NCBI GenBank assembly: GCA_963457665.1
Contig: OY735215.1
Span: forward strand, 42,446,325-42,510,324
Length of the DNA: 64,000 nucleotides
Reading direction: 5' to 3'
Source: Thysanoteuthis rhombus
Lineage: Eukaryota > Mollusca > Cephalopoda > Oegopsida > Thysanoteuthidae
Part shown: positions 1 through 12,026 of the stretch, piece by piece
Layout: each line of letters starts with the position of its first letter
How positions within the stretch are numbered: position 1 is the first letter of the stretch
Notes under the pieces: generated by a model
What the model saw: the letters and a program-made list of their open reading frames with translations, nothing else
Databases searched by the model: none
What the model was told of the DNA's origin: nothing
Translations under genes and position numbers: made by a program

Positions 1-2
1 AT

Positions 3-45
3 GCGTGTGTGTGTATGTGTGTGTGTGTTAGTGTGTGTGATGAGT
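3..45. repeat. (GT)n microsatellite at window edge
   Basis: GT-rich interrupted dinucleotide tract that begins at or before the window edge. The open frame through it (first 192 bases) gives a low-complexity Val/Cys start and shows no recognisable domain, so it is not called as a gene. Confidence 0.9.
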
Positions 46-616
46 TTGTGGATACGATATATTCAAGATTACGTAATTGATAATAAGAGAAACTGGTTGA
101 ATTTAGATTTAATTTATTTTACTAATGTGTATTGCCGTTTAGCTTTATCAATGCGGCAATTTCAATTGATGCAATATCTAATTGGCTGTTGATTTGAAAA
201 TTGCAGTTAACTCCAAGTTTTCAAATACTTTGTGTTTGACACCCCCGGCATTATTATACCGAGAGACTAATATTTGGATATTGTCCCTTTTGAAATTTTA
301 ACTCTAGTAATGCCGAATAGACGTTCAACCAACTTGTTATTTGGTCACTTAGGAGACGTCTATGAATGAGTTGATGTGCTCCATTCGCGTTATATAACCC
401 AGATCTGGTTCCCTGTGACTCCTGGCTTTTTACAGTTGGAAAAAAAAGTTATAAGATTGTAACAAAATTATGGAGAAATCGGCGGAGAAACTAATGAAAA
501 TCCTGAAAGAGGACTTTGCAGGCTATTTTGAAATGGAAGGTGACACAGTGATTAGAATGTGAGGTCCCAAACGAGAATTTTGATAAGAAGTAAGTCACTT
601 TTTCTTGAAATTATAG

Positions 617-671
<55 letters not shown>
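617..671. repeat. (TA)n microsatellite
   Basis: About 27 TA units with one TG interruption, read directly from the sequence. Confidence 0.97.
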
Positions 672-674
<3 letters not shown>

Positions 675-942
675 GATTTTATCTATAATTCGAACGTCGA
701 GCGTTTTGAAAAGACATTTCGTAATATGCAATGTTATAGAGCAATAAATTAGTTGCCATAATATCTAAGAGAGTGTATTTTAAAGATGTGCAGAGCTAAA
801 AATCTGCTGCTTCTATAATGGCTCAGGGCCGAACAAAAACCGATTTCTATTTTTGCTTTCCAACTTATTCCCTGAGACCAAAAAAGTGGCGTGATGCAAA
901 CTTTCAAAAAGCAGGACATTTCTTCAAAATAACACATGATTG

Positions 943-945
<3 letters not shown>

Positions 946-1004
<59 letters not shown>
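946..1004. repeat. (TA)n microsatellite
   Basis: Uninterrupted TA dinucleotide array of about 59 bases. Confidence 0.97.
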
Positions 1005-1008
<4 letters not shown>

Positions 1009-1053
1009 AAAGTTTTCAACGTTTACTGTTCAAAGCTGTAAAGCTTTCTAAGC

Positions 1054-1081
1054 TATATATATATATATACACACACACACG

Positions 1082-1156
<75 letters not shown>
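1054..1156. repeat. Compound (TA)n(CA)n(TA)n microsatellite
   Basis: A (TA)n tract, then (CA)n with one CG step, then a long (TA)n tract, all contiguous. Confidence 0.97.
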
Positions 1157-1161
<5 letters not shown>

Positions 1162-1484
1162 ACTTTATTTTGCAGAAATGTCCAAATAAACAAAATTCTC
1201 GGATTAGTGAATCCTTCAAACGGTTTACCGTGTGTTTGCACAAGATAAGAACTGGTGAATGTAGAATTGATTTTTTTGAAAAAATATGGTACACATCTTT
1301 TGCTTTGACATTATTTTCTCTAAGCCATTTCTCTTGAAGATGTCGTCTGGCTGTCACAGTTCGATAAAATCTCTTTGAGATTATTCTGCTGATGTTGGCA
1401 TACTGAAGAGATTCTAAAACAGCTCTGGTTAGTTAATCTATGGGAACTGTGTTACATGTAGTGTTTGGGCTGATCAAATGATTG

Positions 1485-1805
1485 GAAAAAAGGGTGATCA
1501 ATGCTTAAGTACTTCTATTGCCTTTTTAGGGCGGTGGTCATTGAAATAATTTTTACAAAAACAAGCAAGAAGGCCACTGAGAACAAACTAAAGGACCTAC
1601 TTGATGTAAATTTACACTCAAAATTGACACCTTCACTGAAAAATACTTTGGGGGAAAGGATAAAAAAACATTTTTCTGAATATGATAAAAAGTGATTTTT
1701 TTAAAAAACTTTCTAACCTCTAGCTTCCTACGTGCAGCCTGTACGCGTACTTACATGGCCAGCTAGATAGAATCGCTTAAAAACTGAAAGAACGTATACA
1801 AAAGA
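1485..1805 (-). mobile_element. Unclassified interspersed repeat R1, copy 1 (diverged)
   Basis: Read on the minus strand, this segment follows the same order of conserved words as copies at 4540-4960 and 31255-31575. The order is a CTTTCAGTTTTT-like block, a TGGC(C/T)(A/G)GC block next to alternating GTAYGYA steps, a gap, a CCTTTCC/AAAGTATTTTT block, a TTGA(C/T)CCC-like block, and finally TTGATCACCC near 1490. No open frame or known protein domain is visible inside. The repeat class (SINE, 3' UTR of a LINE, or non-autonomous DNA element) is not settled. This is the most diverged of the three copies and the assignment rests on visual alignment. Confidence 0.55.
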
Positions 1806-3883
1806 AAAACCTTTTGCATAAAAAAAAATAAACAAAAAATATGGTATCGGATCTTAACGACTTTTTAAAAGTTATATATTTGATAAATGTTTTAGTACTG
1901 TATGGGTTCGAATACATAAATTCTAATCGAATAAAAATTCAAGGCATCATAAGTCTTCTATTCGTGAGTAAGAGGAATCAGAGAAATCGGTTTTGTGAGA
2001 CAATATGTTTATATGCTGTTGTAGAAGAAAACAAGGATATCGTTCTTTTAAGAAGATCTTTGAAGAACTATGCTGATAGTTTCTGCAAAGTTCTGTACAG
2101 TTTTGATACGAACAGTTCGTGAAAAAGTGTTTACAGGAATGCACATCAACAGCTTAACTTAAAGAGGCAGTATTTTACTTCTTGCCCAAAGAAACTGTTT
2201 TTTTGGTTAAAAGATTTGATGACGGTTTTGGTTGTCGGTTTCGAATATTGGGAATGACAACACTGAAATTCTAATTAATTTCTAATAAATTGTGAAAATT
2301 CATCCCTTTTTGAATTTCAGAATCACTGTGTTCTTGCGATCAGAAATGACAACCTACATAAATTGATACTCTATGCATACAATATATAGAGATTTTATAT
2401 TGACTAAATGACAGTGATATTCAACATATACAATATGAAATCGATAATTCGTATATACAAATAGATGGTGTATAGACTAATGGGATGTTTCTGTCTAATT
2501 CATTGCATTTGTTTCAGTTAGTGTGATATTGACTGATTTAGAGTGTTATATAACAAATGAATTATCAACCAACATCACAAATTATTGTAGCAGAAGATCG
2601 GAAATATCACAGAACAAACTGTTTATTGTAATTACGTATAATCATAGTGGATACTGTTTCTTTTGGTCCAAAACGCTTCAATCAATATGAATTAAACATT
2701 ATATTAAACTATTTGAATTAATGTTATCGATTATTCACTATGTGAAATTGTTCGAAACGATTGAGTTAGTCACATAAAAATTCAACAGCAATTGATTTAC
2801 GTCGTTCAAATTTCCGTATCATTTACCTGGTGTTATATGCCAGTTATTGTTATCTAATAAAACACTTGACCAGTTTCCTGTGTACTTGGATATCTCCGGT
2901 TAAATAATGAAAGTTATTCATAAGAAAATGAACTTTCCGAATACAATTATCTCGATTTCATTCTACGTCACTTTTGTGAAAAAAAGGGGAGAAATTGACA
3001 AGCAAAATGAAACGTACAGCATTTTTTGAATATTTTAAATATCATTCCTAGATGTGTCGACACATCTCAATTAGACGCTCTTCGATCAATCAGTTTGTCA
3101 GTCAGTCCAAGTTACGTTAAACGACAAAAAAGGGAAGGAAAGAATAGGTACAATGACATTGAAGGTGTGACATCATTAACAATCCAGTGTCATGATGTCA
3201 TTATAAAATCTAAAAATTAGACGGTTTTGTATTTAAGAAAAGCTAAAAATGGCCCCAAAGAATTTTATTGAAATTGATCTTCTCGGAATAATTCCATATT
3301 GCATCATTTTATGAATACGAGATTCGATTGACTCAAAGGAAAACTACTTATTCTCATTCGACTTTCTCCTGCCACCATGATAACGGATGTTAAAGCCATC
3401 GTTCAACTTCTGGTTCTTGTTTTTTGGCGAGCCATTATATAAGCAGTGAACACTTCCTTTTTTTTTCCACTCAGTCTTTAGGCTGGGTCAAGACCAATGT
3501 TCTCTTTAAGCCTTGTGCGTGCATGTGGGTACACATGTTTAGGCAACTTGCATACAAAAGAAATGTGTGTGCACAAAAAAGATTTCAAATTCCCTAGATA
3601 GCTACCTGAGTTTTTATTGAACATATTGATTCGCCATAGTGTCGAATTCAAAAGGGCGCTGAAAACAAATCTGCTCTACATGATGTTTTGCACACACTGG
3701 CTACAAAAAATGAAATATTTCGGAAGGTTTTTCCATAGTAAAGGAAGAAGACTGTTACACCGACCTCGGTCAACAAATCTCCATGAAATCCTTTAAAAAA
3801 AGTCAAGGTAAGAACTGCACTAGGTTGGCAAGCTTTCGGTAGAGCAAGGTTGACCTTCAAAGACTAAAAAAATCCCACTAATC
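1806..3883. other. Spacer, nothing recognised
   Basis: AT-rich unique-looking sequence. Short open frames at 1841-2122 (93 codons) and 3026-3220 lack known motifs, have no supporting splice context that I could see, and are of a length expected by chance. No microsatellite longer than 30 bases. Confidence 0.6.
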
Positions 3884-4362
3884 TTGAAAAGAAGGGTATA
3901 CAGCCAATGTACCGTCCCTAGAGATACCTATGGAGCTGAACCATGGCATCTAACCAAAAGATTGATCCTCACACTGAAAACCATTCAACGTTCACATGAG
4001 AGAATCATACTCAATCTCACATGGAAAGATCATGAGAGAGCATTATATAATCGAGAAAAGGCAGGAGTCCAAAATATCATTAAGAAAAAAACTTGGAAAT
4101 CTCAAATGGCAATGAGCTTGACATTTTGCAAAAATGTTAAACAACCACTGGACATCACGACTCACAGGATGGATCCCCCGAGATCAAATGCAAAAGAGTG
4201 AAAGACAGATAGTAAGATAGTGTAATGAGCTTGACGATTTCAGAAAGTACCAGCTCTGTGACGTCCGTGATAGGCAAATCTAGGGGAAGGTCAATGTACA
4301 ATGACAGTTGCTGAAAGGCTGCTGCTGCTGATGATGATGATAATGATGACGATGATGATGAA
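3884..4362 (+). mobile_element. RTE-like LINE, 3' end fragment (copy A)
   Basis: The frame from 3884 reads KRRVYSQC, then TYGAEPW, LTWKDHERA and YNREKAGVQNII, which matches the C-terminal region of RTE-type endonuclease-reverse transcriptases, downstream of the polymerase palm. The reading frame is lost after about 4200, but LDDF.KYQLCDVRDR-like codons continue in another frame to about 4290. The fragment ends in a (GAT/GCT)n tail at about 4318-4362. It lacks the endonuclease and palm domains, so it is a 5'-truncated dead copy. Related copies sit at 7260-7530, 8107-8385 (minus) and 52770-53125. Confidence 0.85.
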
Positions 4363-4539
4363 TAGATATCTTTGTCTTTTACTTTTGTTTGGGTAACCAT
4401 ATCATTGAATAAGGGAACTTTATCTTCTGCTGTCATCGTCCACAAAATCTGAATACGGCTTCAAAACGTTACATTCGTTCAATGTAAAACTTCTCCCACT
4501 CTATCCATTCTGACTTATCTGCGTATATCTGTCTATATT

Positions 4540-4960
4540 AGAAACTGTCAACCAAAACTGTCACCGAAACTGTCAACATGGGTTTCTCCAGTTTCAACTC
4601 GGTTTGGTTCGCCATGTAAATATGTATCATACGTGGGAGCCGTATCATCGTAGCTAATGAGCTTGAAGTTTAAATAATTACTCATTCTTCTGGATACGAA
4701 AACTTCTCATTCTTGCTTTTTGAACCCTCCTGAATAATTTTTTTCTGGGGGGGGGATACAGTATTTAGTGTAAGTTCACGCTAAATTGATCCCTAATTTA
4801 TGCCCACTTATTTTTTTAAAAAGTTTTTTTTTTTTTGTAAAATTCGGACTTGTTAGTGATCACTGCCAAAACAGAGGGCGATAGAAGTAGCTTATTTAAT
4901 GCTCTCTGTCTCTTTTCAGTTTTTCAATTGATCCCCCAACAGTACTTTCTGGTAAAAATC
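4540..4960 (+). mobile_element. Unclassified interspersed repeat R1, copy 2
   Basis: Shares with 31255-31575 the ordered words AAACTGTCAA..ATG.GTT, a TC(C/A)AGTTT block, alternating ATGTA steps, GCTAAATTGA(T/C)CCCT, TCACTGCC(A)AAA, CAGAGGGC, TTCAGTTTTTCAATTGATC-like and CCCAACA. A run of eight or more Gs near 4747-4755 and poly-T tracts interrupt it. No coding potential was found. Function and class are unknown. Confidence 0.7.
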
Positions 4961-5100
4961 GTCAGTCATATGATGTTTTCCAATGAGTGACTAACCAGAT
5001 CTGTTTATATTTACTTTCTACACAAACGTTTTGATTATTATCACTTTTGTATGACTTTGTCACTCATTATAGATATACGTTTATATCTTATTCCATGTAA
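4961..5100. other. Spacer
   Basis: Short AT-rich link between repeat R1 and a compound microsatellite. Nothing was recognised. Confidence 0.5.
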
Positions 5101-5131
5101 ACACACACACACTCACACACACACACACACT

Positions 5132-5191
<60 letters not shown>

Positions 5192-5216
5192 TGTGTGTGT
5201 GTGTGTGTATGTGTGT
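5100..5216. repeat. Compound (CA)n(TA)n(TG)n microsatellite
   Basis: (CA)n with two TC interruptions, then (TA)n, then (TG)n. The two flanks are reverse complements, so the whole array is self-complementary. Confidence 0.97.
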
Positions 5217-5325
5217 TAGACAAGTTCTATGAAATATTATTTCTATATAATCCTGGGTGCAGAAGTGTCAAAATACACTCTCACTCCTATTCCGACGGAT
5301 GAAGATCACTGTGACTTTTGTATTG

Positions 5326-5328
<3 letters not shown>

Positions 5329-5378
<50 letters not shown>
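5329..5378. repeat. (AT)n microsatellite
   Basis: Pure AT dinucleotide array. Confidence 0.96.
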
Positions 5379-5381
<3 letters not shown>

Positions 5382-5497
5382 ATATGTATAAAATAAAAAA
5401 ACAAATCTTCGAATCTTCTTCATAGTAAGAATCTGTTCATTGGAATGGAATACACCCTCGTGTATCGGTAGGATGGGTATTCTTGAAATGTAATTCA

Positions 5498-5580
5498 GTG
5501 TGCCTCAGTCGGTAAAAAGGACAGCCACCAATCATTTAATCGGAATTCAAAATCACGGTTGGGAAATGTTGAACTTGTAT
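5498..5580 (+). mobile_element. tRNA-derived SINE remnant
   Basis: An A-box-like sequence TGCCTCAGTCGGTAA (5501-5515) is followed 40 bases later by a B-box-like CGGAATTCAAAATCAC (5541-5556). The spacing fits an internal RNA polymerase III promoter of tRNA origin. The B box has lost its central CGA, and the flanking halves do not fold as a full cloverleaf, so this is a SINE remnant, not a tRNA gene. Confidence 0.5.
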
Positions 5581-5779
5581 CGTTGAACGAAATAAAACTT
5601 TGCATATTTGTAACATTAATTTCAGGTTAGACTCACAAATGTCCCATTGTCGATAAGAGAACGGACTATCAATCAGTTGATCACGATTTTAAATTATCGC
5701 TCAGGAGCACAATCGTTATATCAATTTTGTTTAATGTGACGGAACAGACAAACATTGTAATTTGTACACAGCTAGTAAG

Positions 5780-5781
<2 letters not shown>

Positions 5782-5850
<69 letters not shown>
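5782..5850. repeat. (TA)n microsatellite
   Basis: About 35 TA units without interruption. Confidence 0.97.
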
Positions 5851-5853
<3 letters not shown>

Positions 5854-6089
5854 TGATATGTTAATAAAATTGTTTTGTTTTTAAATCCCAGAAACGATTA
5901 CATTGGAAACAACTGATGATTCCACCATGAAAAATGTATGTGTAGTACCATAATATCAACGTCAGTGTAAAACATGCAGAAACACTGAGGAAAATTAAAA
6001 AAAATTATGTTAACAGTTATTTAGAAATAGGTAACTAAGATGACACGAAAAAATCTGATTTTTTAAATGTGATTTGTGTTTAAAACTGA

Positions 6090-6092
<3 letters not shown>

Positions 6093-6138
<46 letters not shown>
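6093..6138. repeat. (TA)n microsatellite
   Basis: Pure TA array. Confidence 0.97.
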
Positions 6139-6142
<4 letters not shown>

Positions 6143-6257
6143 TTCCAGTAACAACTTTTTCAAAGGGAAATATTGAATTCATATAAACTATTTCGTGTGC
6201 TCAGTAATTACACAATATGTAGGTAAAGCATAATTATGATATCAGGAAAAAAAAAAC

Positions 6258-6306
6258 CTCGTCAGAAGGAAAACTGTTTTCAAATCTCTTCTGACGAGCA
6301 GTTTTC
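6258..6306 (+). repeat. Two interlocked inverted repeats (A-B-A'-B')
   Basis: Arm A CTCGTCAGAAG (6258-6268) is followed directly by arm B GAAAACTG (6269-6276). After an 11-base spacer comes A' CTTCTGACGAG (6288-6298), the perfect complement of A, followed directly by B' CAGTTTTC (6299-6306), the perfect complement of B. The arms cross, so A/A' and B/B' hairpins exclude each other. No gene context is visible. Confidence 0.9.
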
Positions 6307-7259
6307 ACGAAACACTGTGTTAAGGTCTCCCAATTGTTTCTATGCATACACCTCGATCGACAGAAGTTGGCAGTCCAGGTAGAGAGATAAGAACAAAACA
6401 AAAATCGATTCAACTCTTATCAGTCAAGCAGAGACATATTACGCCAAACGTTCGATCAATTTTCACTCACCTTTACAATTTATTCACAATTCAATGTCGT
6501 AAACACGTACGAAACAATGTCTGTGCTGTTATTTTCTCATTTATTCAATAATCTTTTCAAAAAGTTAAATACGCTCCAATTTCTTTAAATAATTGTCTCC
6601 TCTCTGACTGACGCTTTCAGTGACATTACTGTGCTATATTTAAAACGAACTGGTGATTCGTCAGGTGATAACGTCACGTGGTACACTTGTTTTTATCAAA
6701 AGGATATCCGGGAATAAAAGAACGCAGTTGATTGGATACACCTATGAGTGATTGCTCAGGTTGCTCAGGTTGCTCAGTTTGGTTCTTTCGGAATTGATCG
6801 ATATTGTTTGAAGAGAAAACGTTTTTTTTTAACTGTATTTATCCACGGTTCTCCCATCTTCACCACAAGGCGTACAAAATGGGTGCGTGAAATACGAATA
6901 TCTCGGATCCTTAAAGCAAACAATTTCAACATTGACGTGACGTAGTCTACCAATCTCTCTGCTCCACTATGTGCCTGACACCCTATTTGGAGATGTGCTA
7001 GATAGTGTACAATGCATATGAATAAGAGAACTTTGAAAGGCAATGAAATGGTGGACATCCCAAGCCATCAAATGGTTCTATCTTTTTTTTTTATATATAT
7101 GTGCGTGTGTTTACGTGCTCTCGTTCACCTGGCCATACCATTTTGTCTACAGACTTAAAATTTGACATCACTACTCCACTAGATTGATTCTAGGAAATTT
7201 CTTTTAGAAAAGAAAACTTTGATTTCTTGGGGCCCCCTATTAAGGCGTGTTTGATTATA
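6307..7259. other. Spacer, nothing recognised
   Basis: Includes open frames 6342-6551, 6748-6945 (plus) and 6774-7058 (minus), none with a known motif. A short triplicated TTGCTCAGG-type word lies near 6751-6780. No RNA gene is seen. Confidence 0.55.
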
Positions 7260-7535
7260 ACAGGAGTCAGAGACATCATAGAATCTAATAAAAACTCAGA
7301 TGGCAATAGGCTGGCTATGTCGCAAGAATGGCAGACAACCGATAGACATCACAACCCATGACATGGATCCCGATCGAGGCCGGCAGAGTACTAGATAGAT
7401 AGACAAGCTAGACAAATTCAGAAAGTAATGGCTCTGCGACGCCCATGGTAGAGAAATGAGGCAAATCTGGGGGAGGTCTATGTCAAACGACGGACGTCAA
7501 GAAACTGATTATAATGATGATCAATAATTCGAAAT
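7260..7535 (+). mobile_element. RTE-like LINE, 3' end fragment (copy B)
   Basis: Nucleotide order matches copies A and D: a GGAGTCAGAGACATCATAGA block encoding GVRDIIE, then ATGGCAATAGGCTGGCTATG, GCAAGAATGGCAGACAACCG (RMADNR), a GGATCCC block, GAGGCCGGCAGAGTACTAG, and GACAAGCTAGACAAATTCAG (DKLDKF). The 3' end has GGGGGAGGTCTATGTCAAAC followed by a decayed ATGATGATCAATAAT tail. Stops and frameshifts make it non-functional. Confidence 0.85.
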
Positions 7536-8106
7536 TTTTTCGAAGTTTTTTCTGCCCTATTCCAGGTGTCACCCGTGACCAGTGATATCATAAACAGAAC
7601 ATTTATTCTCCAATGGAACTTTTAATTTTAAATGACTCCAATTTTTAACAAAATGATTGCTCGATCATCGGTCGTGATAGCAAGTCAGTTCATAGTTGAG
7701 TTCTTGCTCACACAACCTGTGATACTGCGGGTATTATTCATTATACGAACATGTAATGTCTATTGTCAATACTATTGTGATGTCGTCTTCAACCATTTCA
7801 GAAGTGTGTAGATGGACGAGTACGGTCGATTAATCGATGGGACTCGTGCTTTGAGCCTTATCTTGAGACTCAAATCATGCCTTGAGCTTTTGGTCACTCT
7901 CTTGGACACTGCCTCGTTCTGGAAGCAGAAGTCAAAGTGAACAGGTTAGAGATTGGGGGTTGTGAGTCAAAGTTCAAATAATCTGATGGTCTTCATTATT
8001 TACTGCGATCAGACTAGAAGGGCGAAAATATATGGAAAAAAAAAAAGAAAAGCCAATCAGAGCTACGCTGAAAGCAGCATATATAACAATTATGTCAGGA
8101 TTTTCA
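7536..8106. other. Spacer, nothing recognised
   Basis: AT-rich unique-looking DNA between two LINE fragments of the same family in opposite orientation. Confidence 0.5.
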
Positions 8107-8108
8107 TT

Positions 8109-8142
<34 letters not shown>

Positions 8143-8385
8143 GTCACTTGACGTTTGTTGTTGGACATAGACCTTTCCAGGGAATCGCAACACTTCTCTA
8201 TCATGGGCGTTGCAGAGCCTGTACTTTCTGAATTTGTCAAGCTCATCTCTCAATATAGTATCCTGCCAGCCTCAGTTCCACATGTAATCTCGGGGGATCC
8301 ATGTCGTGAGTCGCGATGTCCATCGGTTGTCCGTCATTTCTGCAACATGGCCAGCCCACTGCCACTTGAGATTTTTACTGCATTA
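8107..8385 (-). mobile_element. RTE-like LINE, 3' end fragment (copy C, minus strand)
   Basis: Begins on the plus strand with (ATC)n at 8108-8142, which is the (GAT)n tail of a minus-strand element. Reading the minus strand gives the family words for GHVAEMTDNRWTS and GLAMLQ-like residues (from GGCCAGCCCACTGCCA on plus), CATGGATCCCCCGAGATT, and GACAAATTCAGAAAGTACAG. The open frame on plus 8155-8580 is antisense to it and is not a gene. The endonuclease and palm are missing. Confidence 0.85.
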
Positions 8386-9884
8386 ATAATGTTGAGGATT
8401 TATTTAACTACTGGGGAGATAATATTGGTTTTATCAATGTTGAATTTGAATATTGGTTTACAGAAATATGCTTTCGACTATTTTTATCGCTTTCGACTGA
8501 ATATACTGCTACTCAACCATTTAGTTTTAATCATATTATGCACAAACATATTCAATACATCGGGTAAGATCCCTGGTTAAACATTTGATTATGCAATTCT
8601 GGAGCAAAAAATTGTTTAGCAGGTTTTGGCACACAAAGTTCAGGGAAAAGAATTCGCCAATAGACAAGAATCCCTGTCCACTGACAATTCTTTCCTTCCT
8701 GATTTTTCCTGCATTTTTTCAGTAAACTAATCATCATGACATTTACTTTACATATATGATAATACTGGTAATAATCCTCCCGAAATGACAACCCTTTTCT
8801 TATTTTCAATGCAATTTTGATATATGACCATTTAAAATGCCTTTCCATAACAAGTACAATAGCCCCATTTTGTCTGTCTATAATACTTGTGTTTATTGTT
8901 ACAATCCTTTCCTTTGTCTGAAATGGAAACAGAAGCTCGAACTAAACTAGTTCAAATAGAGGAAACTGACTTAGTTTATATAATCTGTGCAAAATACAAA
9001 TTTCACGTTAAATTATTGGGATTACATCGCAATATGGCGTCATCAATACTGGGTGCTCCAAAAGAAAATGTTAGCGTTTCTATGCAAGTATCTCCTCACT
9101 TCAAAACAATGTTAACACCATTTTTATTGTTTTTTCTTCTGCTTCAAAGAATGTTGATAGTATTTTTTTCCCTTGCAGTTGATTGAAAAGACAAGTGTGT
9201 CTCTCGGGATAAAAAAAACAAACAAAACAAACAAAAAAACAACAAAAAAATAAAACAGATCGCTTCATGGATGGAGCTATTCCATTCACCAGCAGTGGGT
9301 GAAACCATTCCAATCAACTACAAAGGAAAAAGAGAAGCCTCAACAGTTTTTAAAGTAAGAGAATGAAAATAAAGTTAACAATTTTTAAAGTAAGAAAGTG
9401 AGAATAGACTAAAGAGTTCTTAAACTGAAAAAAATAAAAATGAATTTAACAATTTTCAAAGTAAGAAAAATGAAGAAAATAGAGTTAATGTTTTTAAAGC
9501 TTCTTGTATAAAATTAAAAATGACTTAATGCTATGGACTTGAATAAATAAATGTTAACAAAACGATCGGTCAAAATGAAAAGAAATGATAAATTACTGGA
9601 TTAGCAAGGCTTTCACCTGATTCCATTGTTTCATGACTGCATTTCAGAAGAGATTATTTCTCTTCGGCATTGTGGGATTATTTTATCTGGAAATATTAGA
9701 ATTTTGATTTAAGAACATGGATTCGGGTGCAAAACAATGCCGTAAAGAAGAAGTATTTGCAGAAGGGAAGAAGTGCAAAGGTGTCACGGAATGGTCGATT
9801 GGGAAATGAATAGATCAACAGCAGAGCGAATATTATCAATATATTAGCTGTAAGCAAAAGAGAATAAAAAGCTTGTATAATATA
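8386..9884. other. Spacer, nothing recognised
   Basis: Unique-looking AT-rich sequence. Near 9350-9510 the words TTTTTAAAGTAAGA and AGTTAACA recur three to four times at about 55-70 base intervals, a decayed short tandem repeat. Poly-A with CAAA interruptions lies at 9208-9256. Open frames at 8552-8848 (minus) and 8887-9186 lack motifs. Confidence 0.5.
9345..9515 (+). repeat. Decayed short tandem repeat (TTTTTAAAGTAAGA motif)
   Basis: The words TTTTTAAAGTAAGAGAATG, TTTTTAAAGTAAGAAAGTG and TTTTCAAAGTAAGAAAAATG occur in succession with AGTTAACA or TTTAACAA between them. Unit length is about 50-70 bases with three to four imperfect copies. Confidence 0.6.
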
Positions 9885-9912
9885 TGAGGTCTGTTTAGAA
9901 AGCGTCAATCCA
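9885..9912 (+). mobile_element. Possible mariner-type terminal repeat, single end
   Basis: GAGGTCTGTTTAGAAAGCG after TATAT resembles the GAGGTCTGT..GAAA ends of mariner elements, including the pair at 50344 and 51016. I did not find a matching inverted end nearby, and no transposase frame is visible downstream to 10280, so this may be a solo end or coincidence. Confidence 0.35.
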
Positions 9913-10276
9913 TTTATACGGCGTACCTAGGGAAAACAGCACCCCTTCTTTCGAAAGAAAGTCCTTCTATGAAAGTCACACACACGCCAGTGTACTTTTC
10001 ACATCTCAAATCAGCTGGCAAAGTTATATTTTGGGGTTGTCATTAGCTACTCAAAAACGTTTTCTTTAATCTCGTCCGCGGTCGTAAATCATCTCCCTTT
10101 CAGCGGCAAAAAGCTATTTGTCGCAAATGAGCCAAATCTGTATCGAAGGGTGGCTGACAGATCTAGATGACAAGATTTTTTGCCAAAAGTCGCGAAAGGA
10201 GATTGAAAAATGTGGTCTATGTGAATACGTCGGTCATACAAAACACAAGCTCCCTCTTGACTGACTGGATGATCCC

Positions 10277-10378
10277 TAGGCAAGTGTTTGTTTGAGCATG
10301 TGCAATGTTGTTCTGTCTAATTGGTTGCCAACTTGCATCAAGGTAGCACAACCAGTTTCTCGAGGTATTCAAGATGAC
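10277..10378 (+). repeat. Interspersed repeat R2-type, copy 1
   Basis: Similar to 21400-21498. Shared ordered words include GTG(T/C)(T/C)TGTT..AGCATG(T/C)GCA, a TT(A)ATTG block, GCA..CAAC(C)(A/G)GTT(T)CT, and ATTCAA(G/T)AT..CTGG. Length is about 100 bases. The class is unknown. Confidence 0.55.
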
Positions 10379-12026
10379 TGGACTTTTTCTATGCGAACAT
10401 CGTATTAGAAATACACAGAGCCTAATTCAGTATAGAATGAGGCCATAAACACAGCTAACAAGTTGCTGTTACCTCAAAGTTTCAGCTGCATTTCATAGAC
10501 TTCTTGTGATGTTACATTAACTTTTCTGTGTAAACTCCACGCAACGTCCCTGCAACTTAGTCGACAAGGTTGCAAGGACCTTGCTTTGTAACGTTATAAT
10601 ACTGTTTCCTTGTAAAATCCCCAGAACACCACCACAGAATTGCAAACAACGTTCCCAGCCAGATATCCACAGATTGTCTGCTACATTGCAGCACGATCTT
10701 TCAGCAATGTCTTTGCAACATCTCTGTGACAACGAGTTCAGACCTTAATCAACACTAAAATTGATAATGAATAATTCAATGTTTCAGTTTATTTCGCGTT
10801 CTCTAACTACAAGTACGTAAATTCACCGTAATAATTCAACTTGAAACTTGATTTAGAATTTGATATCTGAATATATTGTTTAGATTGCATAGTTTTTTGG
10901 CTTTTTTGAGATGGTGCTGCATGTTTGGAAAATGGTTGTATCAAAAAATAAAGTTCTTCTGTTATGAATTGCCCCTTATGAACGTTCAACACACACACTG
11001 ACTGATGTTAAGCCATGGTTTACATGAATCACCGCAGTTTTCCGAAAACGCAGTTTTTTTAACCTTGATCGTTAGCTGTACATAGAAATGGCGAGAGGTG
11101 TTCTGCAGAAAATGGATAATAAGTATTAAAGAGATATTAGAAGAAAATGCATAATCTTCAATCATACTTCTCAATAGAATTAATATTTAATGGAATTGTG
11201 TATATCCTATGCATATATTTGAGTAGAGGAATATATTTTGGTATTTTACTCACAATGTTCCGGATTTTCGAACTACTTCGAGGGCTAACAACACCGCTTA
11301 GGTAACGTTTTGGATGTGAAGCAAGTCTGCATTCAAAAATTTTTAATTACAAAGAACCAATAACTACCCACAAGGTGAGATATCAGCTAACAAAAATGTA
11401 ACAATGTTGCAAGAGCGTTCCATTTTAGCAGAGAATGTCCGTAATAGAATTGTGCTGTGCCAGCCATTTAAGTGAGAATGGGTTTCCTACCTTGTAATAA
11501 GAATAAAGTCAGCAGAAAATTGGCCATAATTAACCATATTTCATATTTAGGTACATCATTAAGTCTGTGGCCTACTGATGAAAGAGGCATTCATTTTACT
11601 TGACAAATATCTGTTTCACGACATTGCCTTCTTCTTTGTAAACATAAGCTTAACATAATAATTCTCCATAAATCATATAGCTCATAAAACGATTATACGG
11701 CAGAAATTTCAGATAAAAAAACTGATTATATCTGTGCCAGGCTATGGACTAATTGATCAGCCTTCGTATGTAAAATCTTAAATAAATATATTTAAAAAAT
11801 TATGAATTATTGATTAACTTGCTAAAACATTGAGCATTTTGTATTTTCAACGAATATGTTAAACACACTCACACTTACACAGACACACAGACGCACACAC
11901 ATTTATATATACATACATCAAATTTCCTCAAATATGGACTCAAACTAATTTTCTGAAAGACTTTGGATCTTATTGAGTACAAAAATGATATTACAATACT
12001 AACACCGTGATAAGTTTAAAAGATGG

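Larger units (their letters stand above)
192..1484. other. Spacer with three (TA)n arrays
   Basis: No coding signal was recognised. The stretch holds (TA)n at 617-671, (TA)n at 946-1004 and a compound (TA)n(CA)n(TA)n at 1054-1156. The open frames here are Ile-Tyr repeats read from the microsatellites. Confidence 0.7.

Noticed and set aside
936-1337. 133-codon plus-strand open frame
   Set aside because: Mostly Ile-Tyr and Thr-His repeats translated from (TA)n and (CA)n microsatellites. The same applies to frames at 17783-18053, 28637-29045, 39976-40507 and others.
7974-8246. Minus-strand frame with an aspartate run
   Set aside because: The Asp run is the (GAT)n tail of RTE-like LINE copy C, not an acidic protein domain.
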